A DNA stretch of 64,000 nucleotides from Steroidobacteraceae bacterium (GTDB lineage: Bacteria > Pseudomonadota > Gammaproteobacteria > Steroidobacterales > Steroidobacteraceae): positions 62,001-126,000 of the forward strand of contig JANWJS010000015.1 in NCBI GenBank assembly GCA_025451845.1, read 5' to 3'. This document shows, piece after piece, positions 17,031-24,800 of the stretch (position 1 is its first letter; the number at the start of each line of letters is the position of its first letter). Both the position numbers and the translations under genes were made by a program. The notes below the pieces were generated by a model. That model had not been told where the DNA came from and ran no database searches. It saw only the letters and a program-made list of their open reading frames with translations.

Positions 17031-17134
17031 GCGCTGCATCCGGGCTCGTGCCCGGCCCAGCGCTGCTTTGGGCAAAAAGCGTGGTTTTTGCCCAAAGCTC
17101 CGCCACCTGCGGCGGCGGGGCACATCCCTGTGCC
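17031..17134 (+). repeat. Structured interspersed repeat, family 1, copy 2
   Basis: Same four-hairpin layout as the copy at 11980. Hairpin 2 is GCTTTGGGCAAAAA paired with TTTTTGCCCAAAGC around GCGTGG, replacing GCCCC/GGGGC of copy 1 by GCTTT/AAAGC, so pairing is kept while bases change. It fills the gap between coq7 and rplM. Confidence 0.9.
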
Positions 17135-17157
17135 GGTGCAGCTTTAGTATTATTCGT

Positions 17158-17176
17158 GAGCCGCGTGAAGCGGCTC
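17158..17176 (+). promoter_or_regulatory. Small leader hairpin before rplM
   Basis: GAGCCGC-GTGAA-GCGGCTC lies 12 nt before the rplM start, close to where the ribosome binds. It could take part in translational autoregulation by an encoded ribosomal protein; that is inference from position only. Confidence 0.4.
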
Positions 17177-17188
17177 GTTGAGGCTCAT

Positions 17189-17617
17189 ATGAAGACGGTT
17201 TTCGCCAAATCCGGCAGCGTCCGGGGCGACTGGTTCGTGGTCGATGCGACCGACAAGACACTCGGGCGCTTCGCCTCGCAGATTGCTCATCGGCTCAAGG
17301 GCAAGCACAAGGCCGAGTACAGCCCCCACGTCGATATGGGCGATCACATCGTGGTGCTCAACGCGGGCAAGGTGCGCGTCACCGGCCGCAAGTTGACCGA
17401 CAAGATCTACTACCACCATACCGGCTACATCGGCGGCATCAAGTCGATCGCCCTGCAGAAGCTCCTCGACGAGCATCCGGAGCGCGCGATCGAGTTCGCC
17501 GTCAAGGGCATGCTGCCGAAGAACCCCCTCGGGCGGCGCATGTTCAAGAAGCTGCACGTTTTCGCAGGCGGGCAGCACCCGCACCAGGCGCAGCAGCCGC
17601 AGCCACTCGAGATTTGA
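17189..17617 (+). CDS. rplM: 50S ribosomal protein L13
   Basis: 142 residues, same as E. coli. Conserved [36 protein letters not shown]-type block (here [14 protein letters not shown]) and [19 protein letters not shown]. Upstream open frame is repeat copy 2 and is excluded. It precedes rpsI by 13 bp, the universal rplM-rpsI operon. Confidence 0.97.
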   Translation: MKTVFAKSGSVRGDWFVVDATDKTLGRFASQIAHRLKGKHKAEYSPHVDMGDHIVVLNAGKVRVTGRKLTDKIYYHHTGYIGGIKSIALQKLLDEHPERAIEFAVKGMLPKNPLGRRMFKKLHVFAGGQHPHQAQQPQPLEI

Positions 17618-17630
17618 GGAAACCGCACCG

Positions 17631-18026
17631 ATGGCAGTCCAGCAACAGAACTACGGCACCGGCCGGCGCAAGACCGCAACCGCCCGCGTCTATCTGCGCC
17701 CCGGCAGTGGCAACATCACGGTCAACGACCGCCCGCTCGATGAGTTCTTCGGGCGTGAGACCGGCCGCATGATCGTGCGCCAGCCGCTCGAGGCGCTGCA
17801 GCTCGGCAGCCGATTCGACATCAGCGTGACCGTGGACGGCGGCGGCATCACCGGTCAGGCCGGCGCCATCCGCCTTGGCCTCACCCGCGCCCTGCTCGAG
17901 TACGACGACACGCTGCGCAAGCAGCTGCGCGATGCAGGCTTCGTCACTCGCGACGCGCGCGAGGTCGAGCGCAAGAAGGTCGGCCGCCGCAAGGCCCGCC
18001 GCAGCGGGCAGTACTCGAAGCGCTAG
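17631..18026 (+). CDS. rpsI: 30S ribosomal protein S9
   Basis: 131 residues with the typical start [18 protein letters not shown] and the C-terminal [16 protein letters not shown], whose last residues reach the P-site tRNA. GAGG ribosome site precedes the ATG. tRNA-Gln follows 85 bp later. Confidence 0.97.
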   Translation: MAVQQQNYGTGRRKTATARVYLRPGSGNITVNDRPLDEFFGRETGRMIVRQPLEALQLGSRFDISVTVDGGGITGQAGAIRLGLTRALLEYDDTLRKQLRDAGFVTRDAREVERKKVGRRKARRSGQYSKR

Positions 18027-18110
18027 CCGAGGATCTTGCAGCCGGCATCGGTTCGGGCTTCAATTATTGTCAGCTCGGACCCATGCCAAGCCGGGGATCC
18101 CGCCGGTTTT

Positions 18111-18184
18111 TGGGGGATCGTCTAGTGGTAGGACAACGGACTCTGACTCCGTTTACCTAGGTTCGAATCCTAGTCCCCCAGCCA
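18111..18184 (+). tRNA. tRNA-Gln (CTG anticodon)
   Basis: A full cloverleaf: acceptor TGGGGGA with TCCCCCA, D arm with GTCTAGTGGTAGGAC, anticodon stem ACGGA-CTCTGAC-TCCGT with anticodon CTG, T arm CCTAG-GTTCGAAT-CCTAG, discriminator G and encoded CCA. It reads CAG codons. Its 3' end is the left boundary of a degraded insertion. Confidence 0.97.
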
Positions 18185-18231
18185 ATTCAGGGTCCGACGC
18201 CGTCCAGCGCCGCACCGCTGAACCCGAGAAG

Positions 18232-18254
18232 GCCCGCGAAATTGCGGGCTTTTT
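18232..18254 (+). terminator. Intrinsic terminator after tRNA-Gln
   Basis: GCCCGC-GAAATT-GCGGGC followed by TTTTT. It lies 48 bp after the tRNA and should end the rplM-rpsI-tRNA transcript. Confidence 0.8.
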
Positions 18255-18273
18255 CATTCCACGAGGTCCAATG

Positions 18274-18436
18274 AGGATTTGCTGCCGAAGCCGCGCAGCC
18301 GACCACTCGACAGCATCACCCCGGCGGAACTCGGCGCGCTCGTCGCGGCATCGAGGCGCGCGGCGCGTGCGACATCGCAAAGAAGACCCGGCAATGGCTC
18401 AAGGCGATTTTCAGCTACGCGCGCGCCAACGGTTGA
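18274..18436 (+). pseudogene. Tyrosine integrase remnant (P4-type, core-binding region)
   Basis: One frame gives PLDSITPAELGALVAA; after a one-base shift near 18349 the next frame gives IEARGACDIAKKTRQWLKAI then FSYARANG and a stop. Together these match the SAM-like core-binding domain of P4-family integrases (pattern ..L..IEARGA.ETA.R.RQ....F.YA.A.G). No catalytic domain with R-H-R-Y follows. A frameshifted fragment directly after a tRNA gene is the expected relic of a lost island. Confidence 0.75.
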
Positions 18437-18654
18437 TTAGCCGGGGTGTCTCCTGCAGGACGCCCCGTTTCTCCGTTTCTCCGCTAGCTGCACAGGAACC
18501 ATGCTGGCCGATGTTCATCGCGTTACGCGTCCTCCAGTCGAGTGACGCCAGCCGAAGACGCACCAGCGGTGCAGCAGCTGAGCACTCGGATGCCGTGTGG
18601 TCTGGTCTGCCTATCGGCGAACTGCTCGTGCCGCTATGCGGCTGACCGTGCCGA

Positions 18655-18746
18655 CGCCGGCGCCGTCTTGGTCCTGGTAGAACCACTCGAGGTCCCAACG
18701 CCGCAGCACGAAGGTCCCCCGCGGCACGATCTCGGTCACGCGCCCC
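18655..18746 (-). pseudogene. Prolyl aminopeptidase fragment
   Basis: The minus strand reads RVTEIVPRGTFVLRRWDLEW then FYQDQDGAG. The intact enzyme in this window (41116-42147) has [20 protein letters not shown] then FYQNPGGAG at the matching place. About 30 residues are kept; nucleophile and histidine regions are absent. It is too diverged to be a recent copy of the resident gene and looks imported with the element. Confidence 0.75.
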
Positions 18747-18751
18747 GAAAG

Positions 18752-18782
18752 GGCCCGCCGCACGGCGGGCCTCGTCGTTTTT
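18752..18782. terminator. Terminator between pip fragment and YCII gene
   Basis: GGCCCGCC-GCAC-GGCGGGCC with TCGTCGTTTTT after it on the plus strand and CTTTC after it on the minus strand. It probably ends the minus-strand YCII gene, whose stop is at 18788. Confidence 0.6.
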
Positions 18783-18787
18783 GCGCC

Positions 18788-19147
18788 CTACGTGAAATCC
18801 TCCAGGGCATACAGCGGCCGAATCTCGATATCCGAGTCCCCCGGCATCGGATTCGGACATTTCTTCACCCACTCCACCGCCTCCTCGACCGACTTCACCT
18901 CCCACAACCAGTAGCCCGCTACCAGCTCTTTCGTCTCCGCGAAAGGACCATCGGTGACGACCCGGCTCTTGGCGGAGAAGTGCACGCGCTTGCCGGAGCG
19001 GCTCGGCTTCAGGCCGTCCCCCGCCAACATCACGCCCGCCTTCACGAGCTCCTCGTTGAATCGGCCCATGTCAGCCAGCAACTGCCGGGTCGGCAGCGTG
19101 CCCGCCTCACTGTCCGCCGTCGCCTTCACCAGAACCATGACTTTCAT
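18788..19147 (-). CDS. YCII-related (DGPF domain) protein
   Basis: 119 residues from ATG 19147, chosen because GAGAGG stands 5 nt before it. The family mark DGPFAETKE (66-74) is followed by GYWLWEV and the C-terminal IEIRPLYALEDF. The fold is ferredoxin-like with a buried His/Asp pair in YciI. Members often neighbour ECF sigma factors, but none is here. Function is unknown; small-molecule chemistry is assumed. It is the only intact gene inside the scar. Confidence 0.85.
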   Translation of the reverse strand: MKVMVLVKATADSEAGTLPTRQLLADMGRFNEELVKAGVMLAGDGLKPSRSGKRVHFSAKSRVVTDGPFAETKELVAGYWLWEVKSVEEAVEWVKKCPNPMPGDSDIEIRPLYALEDFT

Positions 19148-19301
19148 ACCAACCTCTCGAGCAAGGACTTTCACGTCGTGGCCCGAGCGGTCGCCCGGAC
19201 TCAGCTATTGGCCGAAGCCAGCCTCCGCGAATCGACGGGCTTGTGCAAGTTTTTGCGCCGAGACGCCCAAGCCCACGCAGGCCGCTCCCGGAGAGTCCGG
19301 C

Positions 19302-19428
19302 CCAAGGGCCGCTGCGCAAGCGCCTCGCTGGCAATGAAGCCTTCCTGCGCAAGCCCTTCCGCATCGCCGCGCTGCTCGAGGCCGTCCGCTCGGTGTTCGA
19401 GCGCACGCCCGGGTCGAAACGGGACTGA
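19302..19428 (+). pseudogene. C-terminal remnant of a response regulator receiver domain
   Basis: The frame reads GPLRKRLAGNEAFLRKPFRI then AALLEAVRSVFERTPGSKRD and a stop. FLRKPF is the conserved Lys-Pro block of receiver domains and the last helix LLEAVRSVF follows. The phosphorylated Asp and the N-terminal half are missing, so this is the tail of a hybrid kinase or receiver. The 19148-19301 stretch before it shows nothing I recognise. Confidence 0.65.
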
Positions 19429-19507
19429 GCGGCCATTCGCCGCAGCGCAACTTGGATTATTCTTGCCGCATGACGGCAACCGGGAAGACGGCGCGCGCCC
19501 ACGCAAG

Positions 19508-20857
19508 CTAGTCCCCCGCTATCGTCATCTCTCCGATGAGCACGGAGCCGCAGCGGATGGAGCCGCGCGGGTCGACGTCACTCCCGACCGTCACGATGTT
19601 GCGGTAGATGTCGCGCAGGTTGCCCGCGATCGTGACCTCGTGAACCGGATAGGCGACGGCGCCGTCTTCGATCCAGAAGCCGCTCGCGCCACGGGAGTAA
19701 TCGCCGGTCACGCCGTTGACGCCCTGCCCCATCAGCTCGGTCACGAGCAGGCCCGAGCCCATGCGGCGCAGCAGCGCATCGTACCCCGGCGAATCCGCAG
19801 CACCTTCCACGATGAGATTGTGGACGCCGCCTGCGTTGCCCGTGGTCTTGAGCCCGAGGCGTCGCGCGGAGTAGCTGCCCAACACGTAACCCTGGAGAAT
19901 TCCGCCGGCGACCAGCTCCCGATCGCGGGTCGCGGCGCCCTCATCGTCGAAGGGTGCGCTCGCGAGGCCTTTAGGGATGTGCGGGCGCTCATGCATCTGC
20001 AGGAAGGTTGGAAACACCTGCTCGCCGGCGGCGTTGAGGAGGAAGGACGCCTTGCGATACTGACTCGGCCCGCGGATCGCGCCGATGAAGTGCCGGTAGA
20101 GGCCGCGCGCCATGTCGGGCGAAAAGAGCACCGGTGCTTTGCGCGTCGCGAGCTTGCGCGCGCCGAGCCGAGCCAGCGCGCGCCTGCCCGCCGTGGCTCC
20201 CACCGACTCCGCCTCATCGAGGTCCGCCGGGTCACGTGCGGTGGTGAACCAGTAGTCACGCAGCATCTGCTCGCCTTCCTGGGCGATGAGCGAGCAGCTC
20301 ACGGAGTGGCTGGTGCCGGAGAATCCCGCCAGGAATCCGAGCGAGTTGCCGTAGATGCCGGTGTGTCTCTGGCTGCTGACCGAGGCGCCTTCCGAGTTGG
20401 CAATGCGCGGATCGACGGCGCGGCCGGCCTGCTCGCAGCGGCGCGCGATGGCGATGGCGTCCTCGGCCACGAGCCCCCAAGGGTGATCGAGGTCCAGGTC
20501 GGGGATGTCGCGCGCCAGATATTCCGGCTCGACCAGGCCGGCATAGGGGTCCTCGGCCGTGTAGCGCGCAATGGCGCAGGCCTTTGCGACCGTCGCGCGG
20601 ACCGCCTCGCGGCCGAGATCGGCGGTGCTGGCCGAGCCCTTGCGCTTGCCGAAATAGACCGTCACCGCGAGCCCTCGGTCGCGCTGGTATTCGATCGTGT
20701 CCACCTCCCCCAGCCGGACGGTCGTGCCCAATCCCTGGCTCAGGCTGGCATCGATCTCGTACTGTGAGGCTCCCTGACGCCGAGCCTCCTCCAGCGCAAA
20801 GGCGACGGTGTCCTGGAGCAATGGGGGAGAATTCGTCGCCTCGACCGCCTGTGGCAT
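19508..20857 (-). CDS. pmbA: Metalloprotease PmbA (TldE)
   Basis: 449 residues. PmbA is the partner subunit of the TldD/TldE protease, which matures microcins and degrades CcdA. Family features: the N-terminal VAFALEEARRQGASQYEI, DPRIANSEGASVS, LLVTELMGQGVNGVTGDYSRGASGFWI near the end, and the final GSVLIGEMTIAG. It lacks the HExxxH of TldD, as expected. tldD lies 4 kb away on the same strand. Its last codons carry the CTAGTCCCCC repeat shared with tRNA-Gln. Confidence 0.95.
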   Translation of the reverse strand: MPQAVEATNSPPLLQDTVAFALEEARRQGASQYEIDASLSQGLGTTVRLGEVDTIEYQRDRGLAVTVYFGKRKGSASTADLGREAVRATVAKACAIARYTAEDPYAGLVEPEYLARDIPDLDLDHPWGLVAEDAIAIARRCEQAGRAVDPRIANSEGASVSSQRHTGIYGNSLGFLAGFSGTSHSVSCSLIAQEGEQMLRDYWFTTARDPADLDEAESVGATAGRRALARLGARKLATRKAPVLFSPDMARGLYRHFIGAIRGPSQYRKASFLLNAAGEQVFPTFLQMHERPHIPKGLASAPFDDEGAATRDRELVAGGILQGYVLGSYSARRLGLKTTGNAGGVHNLIVEGAADSPGYDALLRRMGSGLLVTELMGQGVNGVTGDYSRGASGFWIEDGAVAYPVHEVTIAGNLRDIYRNIVTVGSDVDPRGSIRCGSVLIGEMTIAGD

Positions 20858-20965
20858 ACGCGTTCCGCTCTAGTGGGAGAAATGGGGCAGAATTTGAATT
20901 CTAGCAGCCGCAAGCCCCGAGCCGGTCGAGCCACAGTGATCCCCCATACCCCAGATGACCTCCCG

Positions 20966-21466
20966 ATGGACGACGATCCCGACCGGCCGAGCAAGAGCGA
21001 GCGCAAGCGCGGGGCTCACGCGGCGCAGGACCTTGGTGAGGAGCTGATCCGGCTGCGCGATGCCGAGCTCGATGCGCTCGGACTGTCGGAGACCCTGAGC
21101 GAGGCCATCCGCGCCGCGCGCCGCATCAAGAGCCGTGCCGCCGGGGCGCGCCAGCGCCAGTACATCGGCAAGCTGATGCGGGAGATCGACCTCGAGCCCA
21201 TCCGCGCCGCGCTGGCCTCCCGTAGCGAGCGGGACGCGATCGAGACCCAGCTCTTCAAGCGCGCGGAGGGCTGGCGGGAGCGCCTGATCGCCGAGGGCGA
21301 AACCGCGCTCGATGAGCTGGCGAGCGTGCGGCCCGGCCTCGACCGGGGGGAATGGGGCCGGCGCGTCGCACTCGCGCGCCGCGAGCGCGCCGCGGCCCAG
21401 CGCTCCGGGACGAGCGGACCCGGTGGCCGGGAGCTGTTTCGGGCGCTGCGCGCGCTGCTCGGGTAA
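20966..21466 (+). CDS. darP: DarP/YjgA family ribosome-associated protein
   Basis: About 166 residues from ATG 20966. The family is recognised by KSERKRGAHAAQDLGEELIR, the RQRQYIGKLMREID block, and the helical C-terminus ending ELFRALRALL. DarP assists late 50S assembly. It is divergent from pmbA, as yjgA is in E. coli. An upstream ATG at 20882 would add 28 residues; neither has a clear ribosome site, so the start is uncertain. Confidence 0.88.
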   Translation: MDDDPDRPSKSERKRGAHAAQDLGEELIRLRDAELDALGLSETLSEAIRAARRIKSRAAGARQRQYIGKLMREIDLEPIRAALASRSERDAIETQLFKRAEGWRERLIAEGETALDELASVRPGLDRGEWGRRVALARRERAAAQRSGTSGPGGRELFRALRALLG

Positions 21467-21475
21467 AATGCCGCG

Positions 21476-21976
21476 ATGACAGCGCTGGTGGGCATCATCA
21501 TGGGTTCCTCGTCCGATTGGGAGACCCTGCGCAGCGCGGCGGAGACTCTGGAAAGGCTCAAGGTCCCGCACGAGGTGCGGGTGGTCTCCGCCCACCGCAC
21601 ACCCGACCTCCTGTTTGAATACGCTGCCAGCGCACGGTCGCGCGGCCTCGAGGTGCTCATTGCCGGCGCGGGCGGCGCCGCCCACCTTCCGGGCATGACC
21701 GCCGCCAAGACGACCCTCCCGGTTCTCGGCGTGCCCGTGCAATCCAAGACGCTGGGCGGGCTCGACTCCCTGCTCTCGATCGTGCAGATGCCCGCGGGGG
21801 TGCCGGTGGCGACCTTCGCGATCGGCGCCGCCGGTGCGACCAACGCGGCGCTCTGCGCCGCGTCCATCTTGGCGAACAAGTACCCGGCCGTCGCCGAGGC
21901 TCTGGATGTCTTCCGCGAGGCCCAGACCGCGGGGGTGCTCGCCAATCCCGATCCGCGCACCGCGCCGCGCTCATGA
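21476..21976 (+). CDS. purE: N5-carboxyaminoimidazole ribonucleotide mutase
   Basis: 166 residues, class I PurE. It converts N5-CAIR to CAIR. Conserved GSSSDW (10-15), VVSAHRTPD with catalytic H40, [12 protein letters not shown] and [11 protein letters not shown]. It begins 9 bp after darP and its stop overlaps purK by 4 bp. Confidence 0.97.
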   Translation: MTALVGIIMGSSSDWETLRSAAETLERLKVPHEVRVVSAHRTPDLLFEYAASARSRGLEVLIAGAGGAAHLPGMTAAKTTLPVLGVPVQSKTLGGLDSLLSIVQMPAGVPVATFAIGAAGATNAALCAASILANKYPAVAEALDVFREAQTAGVLANPDPRTAPRS

Positions 21977-23082
21977 CTGTCGGCATCGTGGGAGCCGGCC
22001 AGCTCGGCCGGATGCTGGCATTGGCCGGTTATCCGCTCGGCCTCGACTTCCTCTTTCTCGATCCCGCCCGCGACGCGCCCGCGGGCCGAGTAGCGCCGGT
22101 GCTGCACGGGCCCTTTACCGATCCGAAGCTGCTCTCCCGTCTGGCGCGCGAGTGCGCGGTGCTGACGTTCGACTGGGAGAATATCTCCGTCGATGCGCTG
22201 CGCGCGCATGCCGTGTCGGCACATGCAGCGCGCATCTGTCCGCCGATCACCGCTCTCGCCGCGGCGCAGGACCGTGTGACCGAGAAGCGGCTATTCGAGC
22301 GCCTGGGGATTCCAACGACACGCTGGCGGGCAGTCGGCTCGCCGTCCCAACTCGAGCGCGCGCTCCGCGAGATCGGGGTTCCCGGCGTCCTCAAGACCCG
22401 GCGCCTGGGATACGACGGCAAGGGACAGGTCAGGGTGAGAACGCCAGAGGACGCGCACCGCGGCTGGGAAGAGCTCGGCAAGGTGCCGCTCATCTACGAG
22501 GAATGGGTGTCGTTCGATTGCGAGGTGTCCATCATCGGCGCGCGCAGCACGAGCGGCGCGACAACCATCTACCCCCTGAACGGCAATGTGCACTCGGAGG
22601 GAATCCTTCGTCTCACGCGTGCGCCATACGGGCCGCCGAGCTGGCAGCGTCTGGCCGCCCGGCACCTGAGGTGCTGTCTCACTCACTTCCGTTATGTTGG
22701 TGTGCTCACCATCGAATTCTTCGTCCGGCAGGGGAGATTGATCGCCAACGAGATGGCACCCCGTGTACATAACTCCGGACACTGGACCATCGAGGGCTGT
22801 GTCACCAGTCAGTTCGAAAATCACCTGCGCGCCATCCTCGGCCTGCCGCTGGGATCGCCGCGGCCCTTGGGATACAGCGCAATGGTGAACCTGATCGGCG
22901 CGCTCCCACCCTGCGAGGGATTGCTCGCCGAGGAAGGGCTCCACCTGCACGATTATGGCAAACAGCCGAGGCCGGGGCGCAAGGTCGGGCATTGCACCGT
23001 CGTGGCGCCGACGGCGGCCAGCCGTGACCGGCGGGCACGGAGGTTGCTTGGCAAGCTGGCTCCTGGATTGCGCATCCCGTAA
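21973..23082 (+). CDS. purK: N5-carboxyaminoimidazole ribonucleotide synthase
   Basis: 369 residues. PurK is an ATP-grasp enzyme that carboxylates AIR to N5-CAIR for PurE. The start [20 protein letters not shown] is diagnostic, followed by [52 protein letters not shown]-type metal and substrate residues (here [17 protein letters not shown]) and the DQFENH-like [10 protein letters not shown]. Coupled to purE. Confidence 0.96.
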   Translation: MTVGIVGAGQLGRMLALAGYPLGLDFLFLDPARDAPAGRVAPVLHGPFTDPKLLSRLARECAVLTFDWENISVDALRAHAVSAHAARICPPITALAAAQDRVTEKRLFERLGIPTTRWRAVGSPSQLERALREIGVPGVLKTRRLGYDGKGQVRVRTPEDAHRGWEELGKVPLIYEEWVSFDCEVSIIGARSTSGATTIYPLNGNVHSEGILRLTRAPYGPPSWQRLAARHLRCCLTHFRYVGVLTIEFFVRQGRLIANEMAPRVHNSGHWTIEGCVTSQFENHLRAILGLPLGSPRPLGYSAMVNLIGALPPCEGLLAEEGLHLHDYGKQPRPGRKVGHCTVVAPTAASRDRRARRLLGKLAPGLRIP

Positions 23083-23161
23083 GATATAAGGCCAAACGAG
23101 CCCGGCCAGAGCGGGGTCGAACGCACCGGGGCGCTGCTCTGTCGCCAACAGCGGACATTCA

Positions 23162-24472
23162 ATGTATCTCGACCCATTCAAACTCAAAGAGCTGCCGTTT
23201 CGGCTGAGTCCCGATCCTCAGTTCCTCTACCTTTCCAAGCAGCACGCCCGCGCCAAGGCGTACATGGAATCGACCATCTGGTTCACCGACGGCTTCGTGG
23301 TGATCACGGGTGAGATCGGCGCCGGGAAGACCACCCTGATCGAGTCCTTCCTGAAGGAAGTGCAGGCGGACGTGGTCGTCGCGCAGATCAACCAGACGCA
23401 GGTCTCGGCCGTCGACTTCCTCCAGGCCATCCTGGTGCAGTTCGGCTTCTCGCCTTTCAAGATGAAGAAGGGCGAGATCATCGCGACTCTCAACAACTTC
23501 CTCATCGAGCAGTACGCCGCCGGGCGCAAGGTGCTTCTCATCGTCGATGAGGCGCAGAACCTGTCACAGCGGGTGTTGGAGGAGATTCGACTCCTTTCCG
23601 GGGTCGAGACGACCAAAGAGAAGGTACTGCGCATCATTCTCGCGGGACAGCCGGAGCTCAACGCGAAACTCGACGCGCCGGAGCTGGTGCAGCTCACCCA
23701 GCGCGTGCGCCTACGCTTCCATCTCACCGCCCTCTCGCAGACGGAGACCCGGGGTTACGTCCAGCACCGCCTGGAGGTCGCCGGCGGCGGCGACAGGGAG
23801 ATCTTCGCCGAGGGCACTTTTGCCCAGATCTTCCGCTTCACGGGCGGCGTACCCCGCCTCATCAACACCCTATGTGACACGGCCATGATGGCGGCCTACG
23901 CCGCGGACCGCGGCGTGGTCACCAGCATGGACATCGACAGCGCCGTTGGCGAGCTGCAATGGGTGGAGTTCGCGGCGCGCACGCAGCAGCAGATCAAGGC
24001 CGCCACGGAGCTCGCGCTGCCGCGCATGCGCGGAGCAGATCCGGCGCTGCCTCCCCTGGGCAAGCTCCTGGTCGCGACCGACGGGCGCACGGTGCAGGAG
24101 ATTCCCCTGACACAGGGCAGGGTCATAGTCGGCCGAACCACCGATAACGACCTGCAGATCGACAGCCGGTTCGTCAGCCGGCACCACTGCCAGATCACGA
24201 CCTCCGCCAACTCGTGCGTGATCGAGGACCTCAACAGCACAAACGGCATCTACGTCAAATCACGTCGGGTTCGCCGGCACTACCTCAATGACGGCGACGT
24301 CGTGCTGGTCGGCAAGCACGAGCTGATCTATGTCGACGAGCGCCTGGCGCGCACCCGAGGCAACCTCAACGACACCGTACCGGGGATTCCGGTGCTGCGT
24401 GCCGACGCGGCAGCCAACAAGGAGGAAGAGGAGACGGAGACTGGGCTCGAGATGACGCGCGATCAGTCCTGA
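23162..24472 (+). CDS. ExeA-like AAA+ ATPase with C-terminal FHA domain
   Basis: 436 residues. The N-terminal 270 residues are an ExeA/GspA-type ATPase: LPFRLSPDPQFLYLS at the start, Walker A GEIGAGKTT (50-58), Walker B VLLIVDEAQ (124-132), GGVPRLINTLCD (228-239). An FHA domain follows: GR 324-325, SRHH 339-342 and NSTNG 358-362, which bind phosphothreonine. There is no transmembrane helix or peptidoglycan-binding domain, unlike ExeA. Similar ATPases serve type II secretion, exopolysaccharide and pilus systems; no such genes are adjacent, so its target is unknown. It stands alone, 79 bp after purK. Confidence 0.85.
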   Translation: MYLDPFKLKELPFRLSPDPQFLYLSKQHARAKAYMESTIWFTDGFVVITGEIGAGKTTLIESFLKEVQADVVVAQINQTQVSAVDFLQAILVQFGFSPFKMKKGEIIATLNNFLIEQYAAGRKVLLIVDEAQNLSQRVLEEIRLLSGVETTKEKVLRIILAGQPELNAKLDAPELVQLTQRVRLRFHLTALSQTETRGYVQHRLEVAGGGDREIFAEGTFAQIFRFTGGVPRLINTLCDTAMMAAYAADRGVVTSMDIDSAVGELQWVEFAARTQQQIKAATELALPRMRGADPALPPLGKLLVATDGRTVQEIPLTQGRVIVGRTTDNDLQIDSRFVSRHHCQITTSANSCVIEDLNSTNGIYVKSRRVRRHYLNDGDVVLVGKHELIYVDERLARTRGNLNDTVPGIPVLRADAAANKEEEETETGLEMTRDQS

Positions 24473-24702
24473 TCCTCGCCCTGGGTCAGATCGGGCTGCG
24501 CGTACTGGGAGCGCAGCTCGCGGTAGTCGCGGCGCCTGAGGAGCACCACCACCCCCAGAAGGAGAGCGGCCAGGCCAGCCAGCCCCACCAGCAGGCTCAG
24601 CGCGTGCGAATCCGAGATGAGATAACTGCCGCCCAGGGCGGCCAGCCCGGCGGCGATGTAGAGCCACGGCAAGCCTTCGTACATGGGGCGCGAGAGGTGC
24701 AT
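24463..24702 (-). CDS. Small two-helix membrane protein
   Basis: 79 residues from ATG 24702; ATG 24684 is an alternative. Two hydrophobic segments, LPWLYIAAGLAALGGSYLI and ALSLLVGLAGLAALLLGVVV, are followed by a charged cytoplasmic tail with RRRDYRELRSQ. I do not recognise a family. It is the last gene of the minus-strand run, about 98 bp after tldD, and overlaps the end of the ExeA-FHA gene by 10 bp. Confidence 0.65.
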   Translation of the reverse strand: MHLSRPMYEGLPWLYIAAGLAALGGSYLISDSHALSLLVGLAGLAALLLGVVVLLRRRDYRELRSQYAQPDLTQGEDQD

Positions 24703-24800
24703 GGGGGCACACGATACTACGGCGCCGCGGCCGGAGCATCTCGCGAGGATTATGTCCAGTGGCGGGGGCCACAGCCGGCGCCCCGGGGCCCCGGACGGCG

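Larger units (their letters stand above)
18170..19517. mobile_element. Decayed integrated element bounded by tRNA-Gln and a 10-bp repeat
   Basis: CTAGTCCCCC occurs in the 3' arm of tRNA-Gln (18170-18179) and again at 19508-19517, at the stop end of pmbA. Between them lie a broken P4-type integrase fragment, a prolyl aminopeptidase fragment, an intact YCII gene and the tail of a receiver domain. This is what remains when a tRNA-targeted island loses most of its content. The 10-bp match is short, so the right boundary is tentative. Confidence 0.5.

Noticed and set aside
18542-20767. 741-codon plus-strand open frame over pmbA
   Set aside because: It lies antisense to pmbA and the YCII gene, has Arg/Ala/His-rich shadow composition and no recognisable domain.
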